A stretch of 64,000 bases of DNA from Delphinus delphis (Eukaryota > Chordata > Mammalia > Artiodactyla > Delphinidae), in NCBI RefSeq assembly GCF_949987515.2, contig NC_082684.1, positions 49,504,006 through 49,568,005 of the forward strand. Reading direction: 5' to 3'. Both the position numbers and the translations under genes were made by a program. A model generated the notes under the pieces. That model had not been told where the DNA came from. It did no database searches and saw only the letters and a program-made list of their open reading frames with translations. This document shows, one piece after another, positions 57,826-64,000 of this stretch; within the stretch, counting starts at the first letter, position 1; each line of letters opens with the position of its first letter.

Positions 57826-60502
57826 GGATTTCTCTTATTATAAGGTGGGCAGAAAGCTCAAAGCCAAATTTGGAGTTCATCAGTTTTAACAATGGTATGT
57901 GCAGGAGTCACAAGTGCCAAGGTGCTGGTAAAAAAAGAGGAAGCACCCACGGCTGTGGTGAACAGGAAACACATGCCTCATCTTAAGGAAGGAAACACTA
58001 CATAGCTTGACAGGTCCAGGACAGCTGGCCCAGTGCAGCAGGCTATTCCAATTTAAAAAGAGCTGAAAATCTGCATTTTTATGTAAAAATGCTACCTCAA
58101 AACTTAACCCAGACACAAACACTAGGCCGGCCAAATGAAATTCTCTGCCCAGACCTTGGTCAATCTCGGGTTTATAAATCTGTGGCCAAGCATATTAGCA
58201 TTTTAATTACTCTTCTGGTATTCATTCTTAAAAGGCCCTGAATCTTTCCTAGGATTTGATTTTTCCCATTTTATTGTATATTATCTCATAATTTACCTCA
58301 GTTTTTTTTAATGGAACCAGGAAGAATAAAGCCTGTACCTGTTAAACACAAGAGTACAGTTTCTGTACTTCATTCTATTTTCTTGACTTATTTTATGAAA
58401 ATAAAATTCCTAAAAGTAATATGCATTGTGGAACAAGACTAGTACCATACACAAAAGCCAAAGTCCGTAACAATAAATTGAATTACAATGAAAATATCTC
58501 TGTAACATAACTCCTGATCAGGGCAGATTTAATGCAGATAACTAACTTGTAGTAAGAGCTGACTATCATTAGAAATACTACATCCTTTTTCAAGTTTCTT
58601 TTGTTTCTTCGGTGCTTTTTAGAGACAACTTCATATTCAGTAGGCTAGGGGAAAAAATACTACGGTATGCTCTTAATTTCATACAGATGCTCTAATTCAA
58701 ATCCCCAAATACTTCACTTCTGACTGCTGTATTGATATAGTTTGATCAAATGAGTTAATAAAAATCTCCTTGAGTAATACTTGATTTAATTTGCATAAAA
58801 GTTCATAATCACAATTGTTCAACACATTATTTATGAAACTGTGAATATTTTATGGGCACTATCTAAAACAAGGTACTGAGGACAATGAAACCCAAATGCT
58901 GTCCCTGGTTATATTTCCTCTCCCCTGCACCTTCAATGGTGCCTGAAAATTCATTTCACTGAGTTACAGATTATATGCATACTATATAAACATTTCCCCT
59001 ATTGTATCCTGCATATAGATGTTCTATGCCTTGTTTGACTTTATGACTCAGGAGTTACTGATGTGACCTTGTGGGTTCTCCCTTGGGGATGTCCACCTCC
59101 ACCTCCCTCCTTAACTGGCAACCCAACCACCCAGAAAAACACCCGCCTGAACCCTGTTAAGGAATGGGGTTATTCTAACAACATCTACATGTCTACTCTG
59201 TGTTAGTTTCTGGAGACAAAAAGAAAGCCACTATGGCAATACCTGGACATATTAATTAAAGCTTTTAGATATGTCTCTCATCTGTAAAATGCGGGAAATA
59301 ATACCTATCTTATAGAATTTGTAAAGAATTAAATATGATAACGTATGTAAAGAGCTTAGAAGTGTTTAGTACAGTTAACAGTCAGTAATGGTGTTTTTTA
59401 CTAATGAATAATGACTAGTACCACTAATAATACTGCCACCACGGTCACCACCACCACCAATTTAGTGACTAAAGCAAAGGCAGACAGTTTATTATCTACC
59501 GATGCAGAAGGGACGTTATTATAACGGAATCACCACAGACACATGGTTTTATCTGAACAATAAGTGACGAACTGACGCTCTTTTAAGAGTTTATAATCAC
59601 ACTCATACATTAATTTTTTTAATGCAATACCATTTAGAGAGGCATAAGAGTAATAACCCAAAACATTCAATACTTTGCAAAAACACACACCCAAAAGAAA
59701 AATGAAACGTGGGCAAAGAAAAAACAACAAATGATAAAGGGAACGCAGATGTTTAAATAACGCAACTTGAATTTACTTGGCATTTACAATAAAAATATGC
59801 CTAATCCATAAAATAACATTTAAAATAAACTAAAAGAGTCTCAAATTCTAACACTGTAAGTGGACTACTTTTTAAGGATAATGAGACAAAAAGAGAGGAG
59901 AGGTTCACTCAGTTTCCTCCTTTGTAGAGTTTGGTGAAATAAGTCTGTTAAGTCTGTGAAGACTCATTCCAAAATGAATAATTGTATAGGAACTAGACAG
60001 ACCAACCACCCTCAATCCCAAAGCCATGAAGAAAGAGAATTCAAAGCTGAAAGTAACCTCACAGGCGCACCTCAGTCATAGCAACCGAACTAGGGTGCAC
60101 ACTTTAGAAGAAACTTAACAGAGTATCCCCTGGTCAGAAACGAGGAGGGGGTGGGACCACGGCTGCGGAGGATCCCAAGAGGAGTTAGGGGATCGCGAGG
60201 AGTCGGGGGCTCCCGCCCCGCGCCTCAGAGTCGCAGTCCCGGGTAGTCTGGGACTCGCATGAGACGAACGGGGATGAAATCGGGGGTCCAGACTTGGAAC
60301 TAGGACCCCGGCCCCCCGAGGGGGCCCCGAGACCACCGCCCCGCACTCACAATTCTATCATCCACTCTCCTTCCAGCAACTCTCTCCAGTTCTCGTCCGT
60401 GATGATCCGCACGTCGCTCCGCCGCCCGTGGGTCCAGGGAGCCCCCCAAAGCAACAGCAGCAGCACTGCCACGGGGACCCTGAGACTCCCGGAGGGCGCC
60501 AT
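48402..60502 (-). CDS. TMX1: Thioredoxin-related transmembrane protein 1 (TMX1), 8 coding exons
   Basis: TMX1 is an ER-resident type I membrane oxidoreductase of the PDI family that acts on disulfides of membrane-bound client proteins. The CDS joins 60502-60351, 57310-57195, 55854-55809, 54002-53874, 51669-51624, 51525-51424, 51308-51242 and 48583-48402 (minus strand): 840 nt, 279 residues plus TAA. Human TMX1 is 280 residues as I recall. Residues 1-26 form a signal peptide. Active site WCPAC has Cys56 and Cys59. The membrane segment spans about 181-203, Cys205/Cys207 match reported palmitoylation sites, KRRR follows at 210-213, and an acidic tail runs about 233-255. All junctions are GT-AG and in frame. 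The start is chosen for its Kozak context (GAC ATG G) and the signal peptide. Compared with recalled human protein: Tyr165 for Cys, a lost Pro-Tyr pair in PYPYPS, and one extra terminal Ser. Confidence 0.96.
49484..49691 (+). mobile_element. hAT-Charlie-type MITE with terminal inverted repeats and 8-bp duplication
   Basis: Starts CAGTGGTTCTCCACCAGGGG, continues GTCTGAAGATATTTTTGGTTG and GGTGCTACTGGCAACCAG, and ends GGTTGAGAAACTCTG (an inverted terminal match). Flanks GTTTAGAG (49476-49483) and GTTTACAG (49692-49699) are the 8-bp target duplication of hAT elements with one mismatch. Subfamily not assigned. Confidence 0.85.
50410..50640 (+). mobile_element. MIR SINE
   Basis: GGTTCTACTCTCAGCTCTG, TGTGTGAACTTGG, CTCTCAGCTTTAGTTTCCTC, CACAAAATGGGAAGAGTA and AAAGCTCTTTACAAAC follow the MIR order. 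Confidence 0.8.
51242..51308 (-). CDS. TMX1: TMX1 exon 7 (end of membrane segment, juxtamembrane motif)
   Basis: 67 nt, residues 198-219 plus the first base of codon 220. It encodes CMIFVADCLCPSKRRRPQPYPS. Cys205 and Cys207 (CLC) are the positions reported as palmitoylated in TMX1, linked to enrichment at mitochondria-associated ER; the following basic cluster fits the positive-inside rule. The human protein as I recall it reads PQPYPYPS, so one Pro-Tyr pair is absent here. Acceptor TTTTTGCAG, donor A|GTAAGTA. Confidence 0.95.
51424..51525 (-). CDS. TMX1: TMX1 exon 6 (lumenal stem and membrane segment)
   Basis: 102 nt, in phase 0 at both ends, residues 164-197: TYHNYFIEDLGLPVWGSY followed by the hydrophobic TVFALATLLSGLLLGL. 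Codon 165 is TAC (Tyr) where human has Cys as I recall. Acceptor GATTTTAG|ACT, donor CTT|GTAAGC. Introns on both sides are very short (98 and 115 bp). Confidence 0.95.
51624..51669 (-). CDS. TMX1: TMX1 exon 5
   Basis: 46 nt: last base of codon 148 (Leu), then MSSMSALFQLSMWIR (149-163). It forms the amphipathic link between thioredoxin fold and membrane stem. Acceptor TATTTTAG, donor AGG|GTATGG. Confidence 0.95.
52402..52764 (+). other. Unrecognised open segment antisense in TMX1 intron 4
   Basis: From the stop at 52399-52401 the plus strand stays open for about 120 codons. The composition is protein-like in the first ~80: it reads NPITDRWVDEPAKLTLEA, then TNKKGMDCCPEESAETYK, RPPLPRPERGRIIYDMRFQ and KIRYIF. 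After about 52640 the reading becomes low-complexity and looks non-coding. No start with good context is present (first ATG is inside, at Met of KKGMDCC). Acceptor-like CCTGCATGCAG (52423-52433) and donor-like ACAGGTAC (about 52655) flank it. It may be a fragment of a processed pseudogene, a lost exon, or chance. I do not recognise the protein. Confidence 0.3.
53346..53554 (+). mobile_element. CHR/Bov-tA-like SINE with 12-bp duplication
   Basis: GGACTTCCCTGGTGGTCCAG, GATTTGATCCCTGGTCAGGG (B box) and CCGCAACTAAGA, then (AATA)n and an A/C-rich tail. Perfect duplication CTCAAATGATAG lies at 53334-53345 and 53555-53566. Antisense to TMX1. Confidence 0.93.
53874..54002 (-). CDS. TMX1: TMX1 exon 4 (C-terminal half of thioredoxin domain)
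   Basis: 129 nt, residues 106-147 plus split codons 105 and 148: CKNGEFRRYQGPRTKKDF, INFISEKEWKSIEPVSSW, VGPGSV. Cys106 follows the cis-Pro loop encoded by exon 3. Acceptor CTTTAG|TTGT, donor TT|GTAAGTATG. Asn108, Glu129 and Val142 differ from the recalled human Asp, Asp and Phe. Confidence 0.95.
54003..55808 (-). other. TMX1: TMX1 intron 3 (1806 bp)
   Basis: No repeat or other feature recognised in it. Confidence 0.75.
55809..55854 (-). CDS. TMX1: TMX1 exon 3 (cis-Pro loop)
   Basis: 46 nt, codon 90 completion, then LSGRFIISALPTVY (91-104) and the start of His105. ALPT contains the conserved cis-Pro of the thioredoxin fold, which faces the CPAC site. Acceptor CATTTGTAG|GACT, donor CA|GTAAGTAT. 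Confidence 0.95.
55855..57194 (-). other. TMX1: TMX1 intron 2 (1340 bp)
   Basis: Holds a diverged MIR at about 56375-56520 (GACTCAGTTTTTTGATCTGT, AACGGGGATACTATCTATCC, GCAGTACCTGTAACAGTAAG). The rest is unassigned. Confidence 0.75.
57195..57310 (-). CDS. TMX1: TMX1 exon 2 (active site CPAC)
   Basis: 116 nt, completion of Phe51, then YAPWCPACQNLQPEWESF, AEWGEDLEVNVAKVDVTEQP (52-89) and one base of Gly90. Trp55-Cys56-Pro57-Ala58-Cys59 is the redox site; CPAC rather than CGHC is the TMX1 signature. Acceptor TATTTCTTAG|TTATG. The frame requires donor CCAG|GTACTG, which is weak; a stronger GTAAGT lies 5 nt downstream and would shift the frame into a stop. Confidence 0.96.
57311..60350 (-). other. 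TMX1: TMX1 intron 1 (3040 bp)
   Basis: Besides the SINE at 57588-57815 it carries a MIR near 59270-59400 (CTCTCATCTGTAAAATGCGG, TAGAATTTGTAAAGAATTAA, GTAAAGAGCTTAG). The end next to exon 1 is part of the CpG island. Confidence 0.85.
57588..57815 (+). mobile_element. CHR-type SINE with internal duplication, in TMX1 intron 1
   Basis: Complete element with a ~27-base A tail and perfect 12-bp duplication AAAAACCTTTGG at 57576-57587 and 57816-57827. Between A and B boxes the text GCAGGGAACATGGGTTTAGG is followed by GGACACGGGTTCG, so the stretch before the B box is partly duplicated (about 17-22 extra bases). Antisense to TMX1. Confidence 0.94.
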
Positions 60503-60660
60503 GTCGGCCGCTCGCCCACCCACAACGAGCGCGGCAGCCCTCACTTTGCGAAGCGGCTCCGCACTTCCGCCCGCGCGGGCTGATCGGCTCGTGCGCATGA
60601 GCGCGGCGGCGCTCGCGCGCGCGCGCGTCTTGAGAACTCTCAATGCGCATGACGAAGCCA
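60160..60660. promoter_or_regulatory. TMX1: CpG island and TMX1 promoter region
   Basis: Strongly CpG-rich around exon 1, including a (CG)n run at about 60612-60627. Upstream of the start on the minus strand is an ETS/GABP-type site, CGGAAGTG (60569-60562), and three TGCGCATGA motifs (plus strand 60592-60600, 60644-60652, 60713-60721) that match half of the NRF1 palindrome. A CCAAT box on the minus strand lies near 60863-60867. There is no clear TATA box, as expected for a housekeeping ER gene. Confidence 0.85.
60351..60502 (-). CDS. TMX1: TMX1 exon 1, coding part (signal peptide)
   Basis: 152 nt: MAPSGSLRVPVAVLLLLLWG, APWTHG (signal peptide, cleavage expected near residue 26), then RRSDVRIITDENWRELLEGE and WMIE with two bases of Phe51. 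Donor ATT|GTGAGTG. An in-frame upstream ATG exists at 60598 (32 codons earlier) but has poor context and would bury the signal peptide. Confidence 0.96.
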
Positions 60661-60849
60661 GGTCCTAGTGGGTTGGTGGAGCAGAGAAAAGGGGAGCGCT
60701 CCTGTTCCCTAGTGCGCATGACAGAAAAGGGTCTCTCGTCCTGTCTTCTGCTACGCTCTAAACCGTTTTGGAGGAAGAGTGAACGGAGGGCGTGGTATAG
60801 AAAGTGGGGCGGGACTTCGGAGAGGAACGGCTTAAAAATTTGCCTCAGG

Positions 60850-61119
60850 ATTTTGGCGCCGAATGATTGGCATTTATACTTAACGAAGGCAGTGGGTAAG
60901 TTTACACTAAAGCAGTTTCCAGTTAAATGCCCGTCAGAGTTTTCTTTTGTTTCCTTTGAAAATTTTTGTTGGGAAGCTAATGGATGTTTATGAGTCCGAA
61001 TATTGGTTTACTTCTGGGGGATTACAGACTGTAAAGGGGTACAAGAGAACCTTATGGGTTCACTTTGTATTCTGTATCTTGGTCTGAACCATGCTTACAC
61101 AGGTCATACCTAAAAAACC
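60850..61119. other. Upstream flank of TMX1, unassigned
   Basis: No gene or repeat recognised. Confidence 0.5.
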
Positions 61120-61310
61120 ATTGAGACTGTATAGCTCAGGGAACTCAGTGCTCTGTGGTGACTTAAATGGGAAGGAAATCCAAAAAAAGAGGGGATATAT
61201 GTATACTTATAGCTGATTCACTTTGCTGTACAGCAGAAACTAACACAACATTGTAAAGCAACTATACTCCAATAAAAATTAATTTAATCAAAAAACACAC
61301 ACAAAAACAT
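61120..61310 (+). mobile_element. L1 3'-end fragment
   Basis: CTGTATAGCTCAGGGAACTC, TATAGCTGATTCACTTTGCT, GTACAGCAGAAACTAACACA, CATTGTAAAGCAACTATACT, CCAATAAAAATT and an A/C-rich tail. Flanks with CATTGAG (about 61112 and 61309) suggest a short target duplication. Confidence 0.88.
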
Positions 61311-61574
61311 TGAGCTGTACGTGTTTAGTGCACTTAGGATGTGTATTACGCACTTTAGGATGTATATGATGCCTCAGTTTTTTGTAATGCAGTAGTTACA
61401 GAGATGCTAAATCAGAAATTCAAAATGGAACAAGACGCAGGCTTGTAACGAATATTTAAGGGGTTTTTTCCTCAAGCATTTGTAAATACAAATGCAAATC
61501 AAAATGTGCAGTCTTTAGAAAGTATTAATCAGTCAAATGAAAATAGTTGCCATTACACCTCCTCACTTCACATT

Positions 61575-61935
61575 CTCTCCTAAACTCAATCCAGTTGGCT
61601 GATTTCCCCACCCCTTCGCTGAAATGCCCTTTCTAGGACACTAGTAATCTGCGTGTTAACATTATTTTTACTTGACTGCCAGCAGCATTCTGTCACCACA
61701 CCCTTCTTGAAAGGCACAGTGTGGTGCCTCGCTTGCTTTTTTTTCTCCTCACTAGCTGCTCCTTCTGAAATTCTTGGCCGTCCTCCCGTACTTGACTTCC
61801 AGACATTGGCTTTCCCCAGGATGCTGTACTGGCCCCCCTCCTCTTCATATCCACATGCTCCTCCAGATAACCTCAATTCTGGCTTTAAAAGCTATCAATA
61901 TGCCTGTCGTTCCAGCCCTGACCTTTCTGGGAACT
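61575..61935 (+). mobile_element. LINE L2 fragment, reverse-transcriptase region
   Basis: Diverged L2 in sense orientation: CTAGCTGCTCCTTCTGAAAT, CTTCATATCCACATGC, GGCTTTAAAAGC, CCAGCCCTGACCTTTC. The recalled L2 equivalent encodes ...HSLGDLIQSHGFKYHLYADD... The catalytic YADD codons are no longer intact. Confidence 0.6.
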
Positions 61936-61998
61936 TCAGACATGTATGTGGTTAAAAAACAAAAGTCAACCAAGTAAATTTAAAGATCTGATTGTCTT

Positions 61999-62189
61999 GG
62001 GACTTCCATGGCGGTCCAGTGGTTAAGACTTCGCCTTCCAATGCAGGGGGTGCAAGTTCGATCCCTGGTTGGGGAGCTAAGATCCCACATGCTTGTGGCC
62101 AAAATATCAAAACAAAAAACAGAAGCAGTATTGTAACAAATTCAATAAAGACTTTAAAAATGGTCAACATCAAAAAAAAATCTTAAAAA
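61999..62189 (+). mobile_element. Bov-tA/CHR-related SINE
   Basis: GGGACTTCCATGGCGGTCCA, B box GTTCGATCCCTGG, CATGCTTGTGGCC, then an A-rich tail with TTCAATAAAGACTTTAAAAA. Duplication AAAGATCTSATTGTCTT (one mismatch) at 61982-61998 and 62190-62206. Confidence 0.92.
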
Positions 62190-62206
62190 AAAGATCTCAT
62201 TGTCTT

Positions 62207-62639
62207 TATTTGGTGATTCATGAATCAGGCAGCATCCCATCTAGCAACTAGAAGGGCTCTCCTAGAGGTTATACAGAATGGAAGGCTTTTATAGGAAGAA
62301 GGGTGAGGTAAGGGAGTTATTAGCAAAAGAAAATAAAATTATTTTTTAGGCCTTTTTAGGAGAGAAGAACTGGCAAGGGTTTTATCATGAGATTGCCTCT
62401 TCTTTAAGTCTGGATTTGCTCTCATGGGGGGCAAATTACTCCATTTTAAGACTGTTATTTCTTTTTTAACAATATTCAACCCATGGCTGGACAACTCTTG
62501 GATATCTAATAGGTAGCTTAAACATAACAGCATCAAAAAATAAAATTCTTGATTCTCCCTCTCCTGGTTTTCCATCTCAGTTAAGAGCCCCAAGGTCCAT
62601 CTGGTTGCTCAAGACAAAAATTTACATTTTAATTCTTCA
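62207..62639. other. Gene-free sequence
   Basis: No gene or repeat that I can delimit. Confidence 0.45.
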
Positions 62640-63120
62640 TTATTGTTCTCTCTTTTCACCCCCTCTTCATGTACTCCATCAGCAAGTCCCATGAACTCTA
62701 CCTTCTCTAATTTCCATCTCCACAGCCAATACCCTAGTCCAAGTTTCTATCATCTCTTGCCTCGACAATAATAGATTCCTAACTGATCACCCTGTGTCCT
62801 CTCTCTTGCTTCTCTAAATAAGATCTAGCAATTTCTCCTTAAAACCCTCCAAGAAGTTCCCACTGCACTAAACATTAAAACCAAACTCCTTAAACTCATT
62901 ACTATGGCTTAAAAAGTCCTACATGATCTGACATCTGCCTAACTGCTACCTCGTGTAGTACTGGCTCTCCTCCTCCCTACCCTGCTACACTCCAGGGGGT
63001 TCCTGAATAAATCAAATTCATTCTCACACTAGAGAATTTGCATTAGCTGTTCCCTCTGCCTACACTACTTCCCCGCCAGTCTTCACATCACTCCTTTATT
63101 TTTTTTCTAATATCACTAGA
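62640..63120 (+). mobile_element. Probable LINE L2 fragment
   Basis: Sense L2-like phrases: CAAACTCCTTAAACTCATTA, AAAAGTCCTACATGATCTGA, GCATTAGCTGTTCCCTCTGC, CTTCACATCACTCC. It is probably part of the same L2 insertion as 61575-61935, separated by later insertions. Confidence 0.55.
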
Positions 63121-63124
63121 CCAT

Positions 63125-63505
63125 CAGTACTTTATTAATATTTTTTTAACATCTTTATTGGAGTATAATTGCTTTACAATGGTGTGTTAGTTTCTGCTTT
63201 ATAACAAAGTGAATCAGTTATACATATACATATGTTCCCATATCTCTTTCCTCTTGCGTCTCCCTCCCTCCTACCCTCCCTATCCCACCCCTCTAGGTGG
63301 TCACAAAGCACCAAGCTGATCTCCCTGTGCTATGCGGCTGCTTCCCACTAGCTATCTATTTTACGTTTGGTAGTGTATATATGTCCATGCTACTCTCTCG
63401 CTTTATCACAGCTTACCCTTCCCCCTCCCCATATCCTCAAGTCCATTCTCTAGTAGGTCTGTGTCTTTATTCCCATCTTGCCCCTAGGTTCTTCATGACC
63501 ATTTT
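63125..63505 (-). mobile_element. L1 3' end, minus strand
   Basis: Complement of the same 3' UTR as the full-length L1 at 36.3-43.5 kb: TTATTGGAGTATAATTGCTT, TTAGTTTCTGCTTTATAACA, GATCTCCCTGTGCTATGCGG, TAGGTTCTTCATGACC. It is similar enough to be a recent 5'-truncated copy. Confidence 0.9.
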
Positions 63506-63509
63506 AAAT

Positions 63510-64000
63510 GGAATATTTTAATACATGGTCCTTTGTGACTAACTTCTTTTATTTAGCATAATGTATTCAAAGTTTGTACATGTTGTAGCATGTATCAGTA
63601 CTTCATTTCTGTTTATTGCTGAGTCACATTCCATTTTATGAATATATCTGTTTATCCATTCATCAGTTGATGGACATTTGTTCTGCTCTTTGGCTGTTTA
63701 TGAGTAATGCTACTATCAACATTAACAAGTTTTTGCAGGAACATAATGTTCTCATTTCCCCTGGGTACACACCTTGAAATGGAAATGCTTGTGGTGTAGT
63801 ATCTAAGAAACTGACTATTGCCCAATCCAGGGTAACTGATGTTTTTTATCTAAGAGTTTTATAGTTTTATCTCATACATTTGTGTCTTTGATCCATTTTG
63901 AGTTAATTTTTATGTATGGTGTGGGATAGGGGGTCCAACTTCATTCCATAGCATGTGGATAGCCAGTTGTCCCAACACCATTTGTTGAAAAGACTATTCT
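63510..64000 (-). mobile_element. Older L1 fragment, minus strand, running off the window
   Basis: Complement of older L1 ORF2 text: ATGGACATTTGTTCTGCTCT, TGATCCATTTTGAGTTAATT, GGTCCAACTTCATTCCATAG, CCCAACACCATTTGTTGAAA. It continues beyond 64000. Confidence 0.82.

Noticed and set aside
60294..60719. ORFs antisense and out of frame across TMX1 exon 1 (124 and 139 codons)
   Set aside because: CpG-island shadows. The real frame is fixed by the signal peptide and the exon 1-2 junction.

Overview
This is nuclear DNA from a mammal, almost certainly a cetacean or close cetartiodactyl relative. The main evidence is a set of tRNA-derived SINEs of the CHR type (5' end GGGGCTTCCCTGG, A box TGGCGCAGTGG, B box GGTTCGTGCC), plus related CHR-1/Bov-tA-like copies and L1 elements of the kind found in whales and dolphins. 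There are no operons, CRISPR arrays, phage or other prokaryotic features. Family names come from recalled consensus sequences, not from a database search.

The only protein-coding gene I can support is TMX1 (thioredoxin-related transmembrane protein 1), on the minus strand. Its eight coding exons run from the ATG at 60502 to the stop at 48402. I placed every splice junction by reading frame: the CDS is 840 nt, or 279 codons plus stop. It has a signal peptide, a thioredoxin domain with the active site CPAC, one membrane segment, a Cys-rich juxtamembrane motif and an acidic cytosolic tail. Exon 1 lies in a CpG island (about 60160-60660) with an ETS-type site and three TGCGCATGA (NRF1-like) repeats.

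Layout. 1-25 kb is gene-free DNA with LINE fragments (L1, L2, L1M/L1ME), SINEs, MIRs and a ~500 bp CAY-type microsatellite (9785-10290). A 5'-inverted L1 lies at 11685-12470. 25.5-33.6 kb holds a decayed gammaretrovirus-like (ERV1-type) pol/env remnant. It is split by an older dispersed repeat (itself split by an L1 5' fragment and a SINE) and by a complete-length Tigger1 DNA transposon that still has its TA target duplication. 36.28-43.46 kb is a nearly full-length, frame-broken L1 inserted in the 3' flank of a SINE. 43.5-48.4 kb is mostly unique sequence, including the probable TMX1 3' UTR. 48.4-60.5 kb is TMX1. 60.9-64 kb is again LINE/SINE-rich.

No new multi-gene system is visible. The observations most worth checking are a pair of competing splice donors at TMX1 exon 2, a ~165 bp direct repeat of unknown family (33798 and 44101), an unrecognised coding-like segment antisense in TMX1 intron 4, the twin-primed L1 with a double poly(A), and lineage-specific changes in TMX1.
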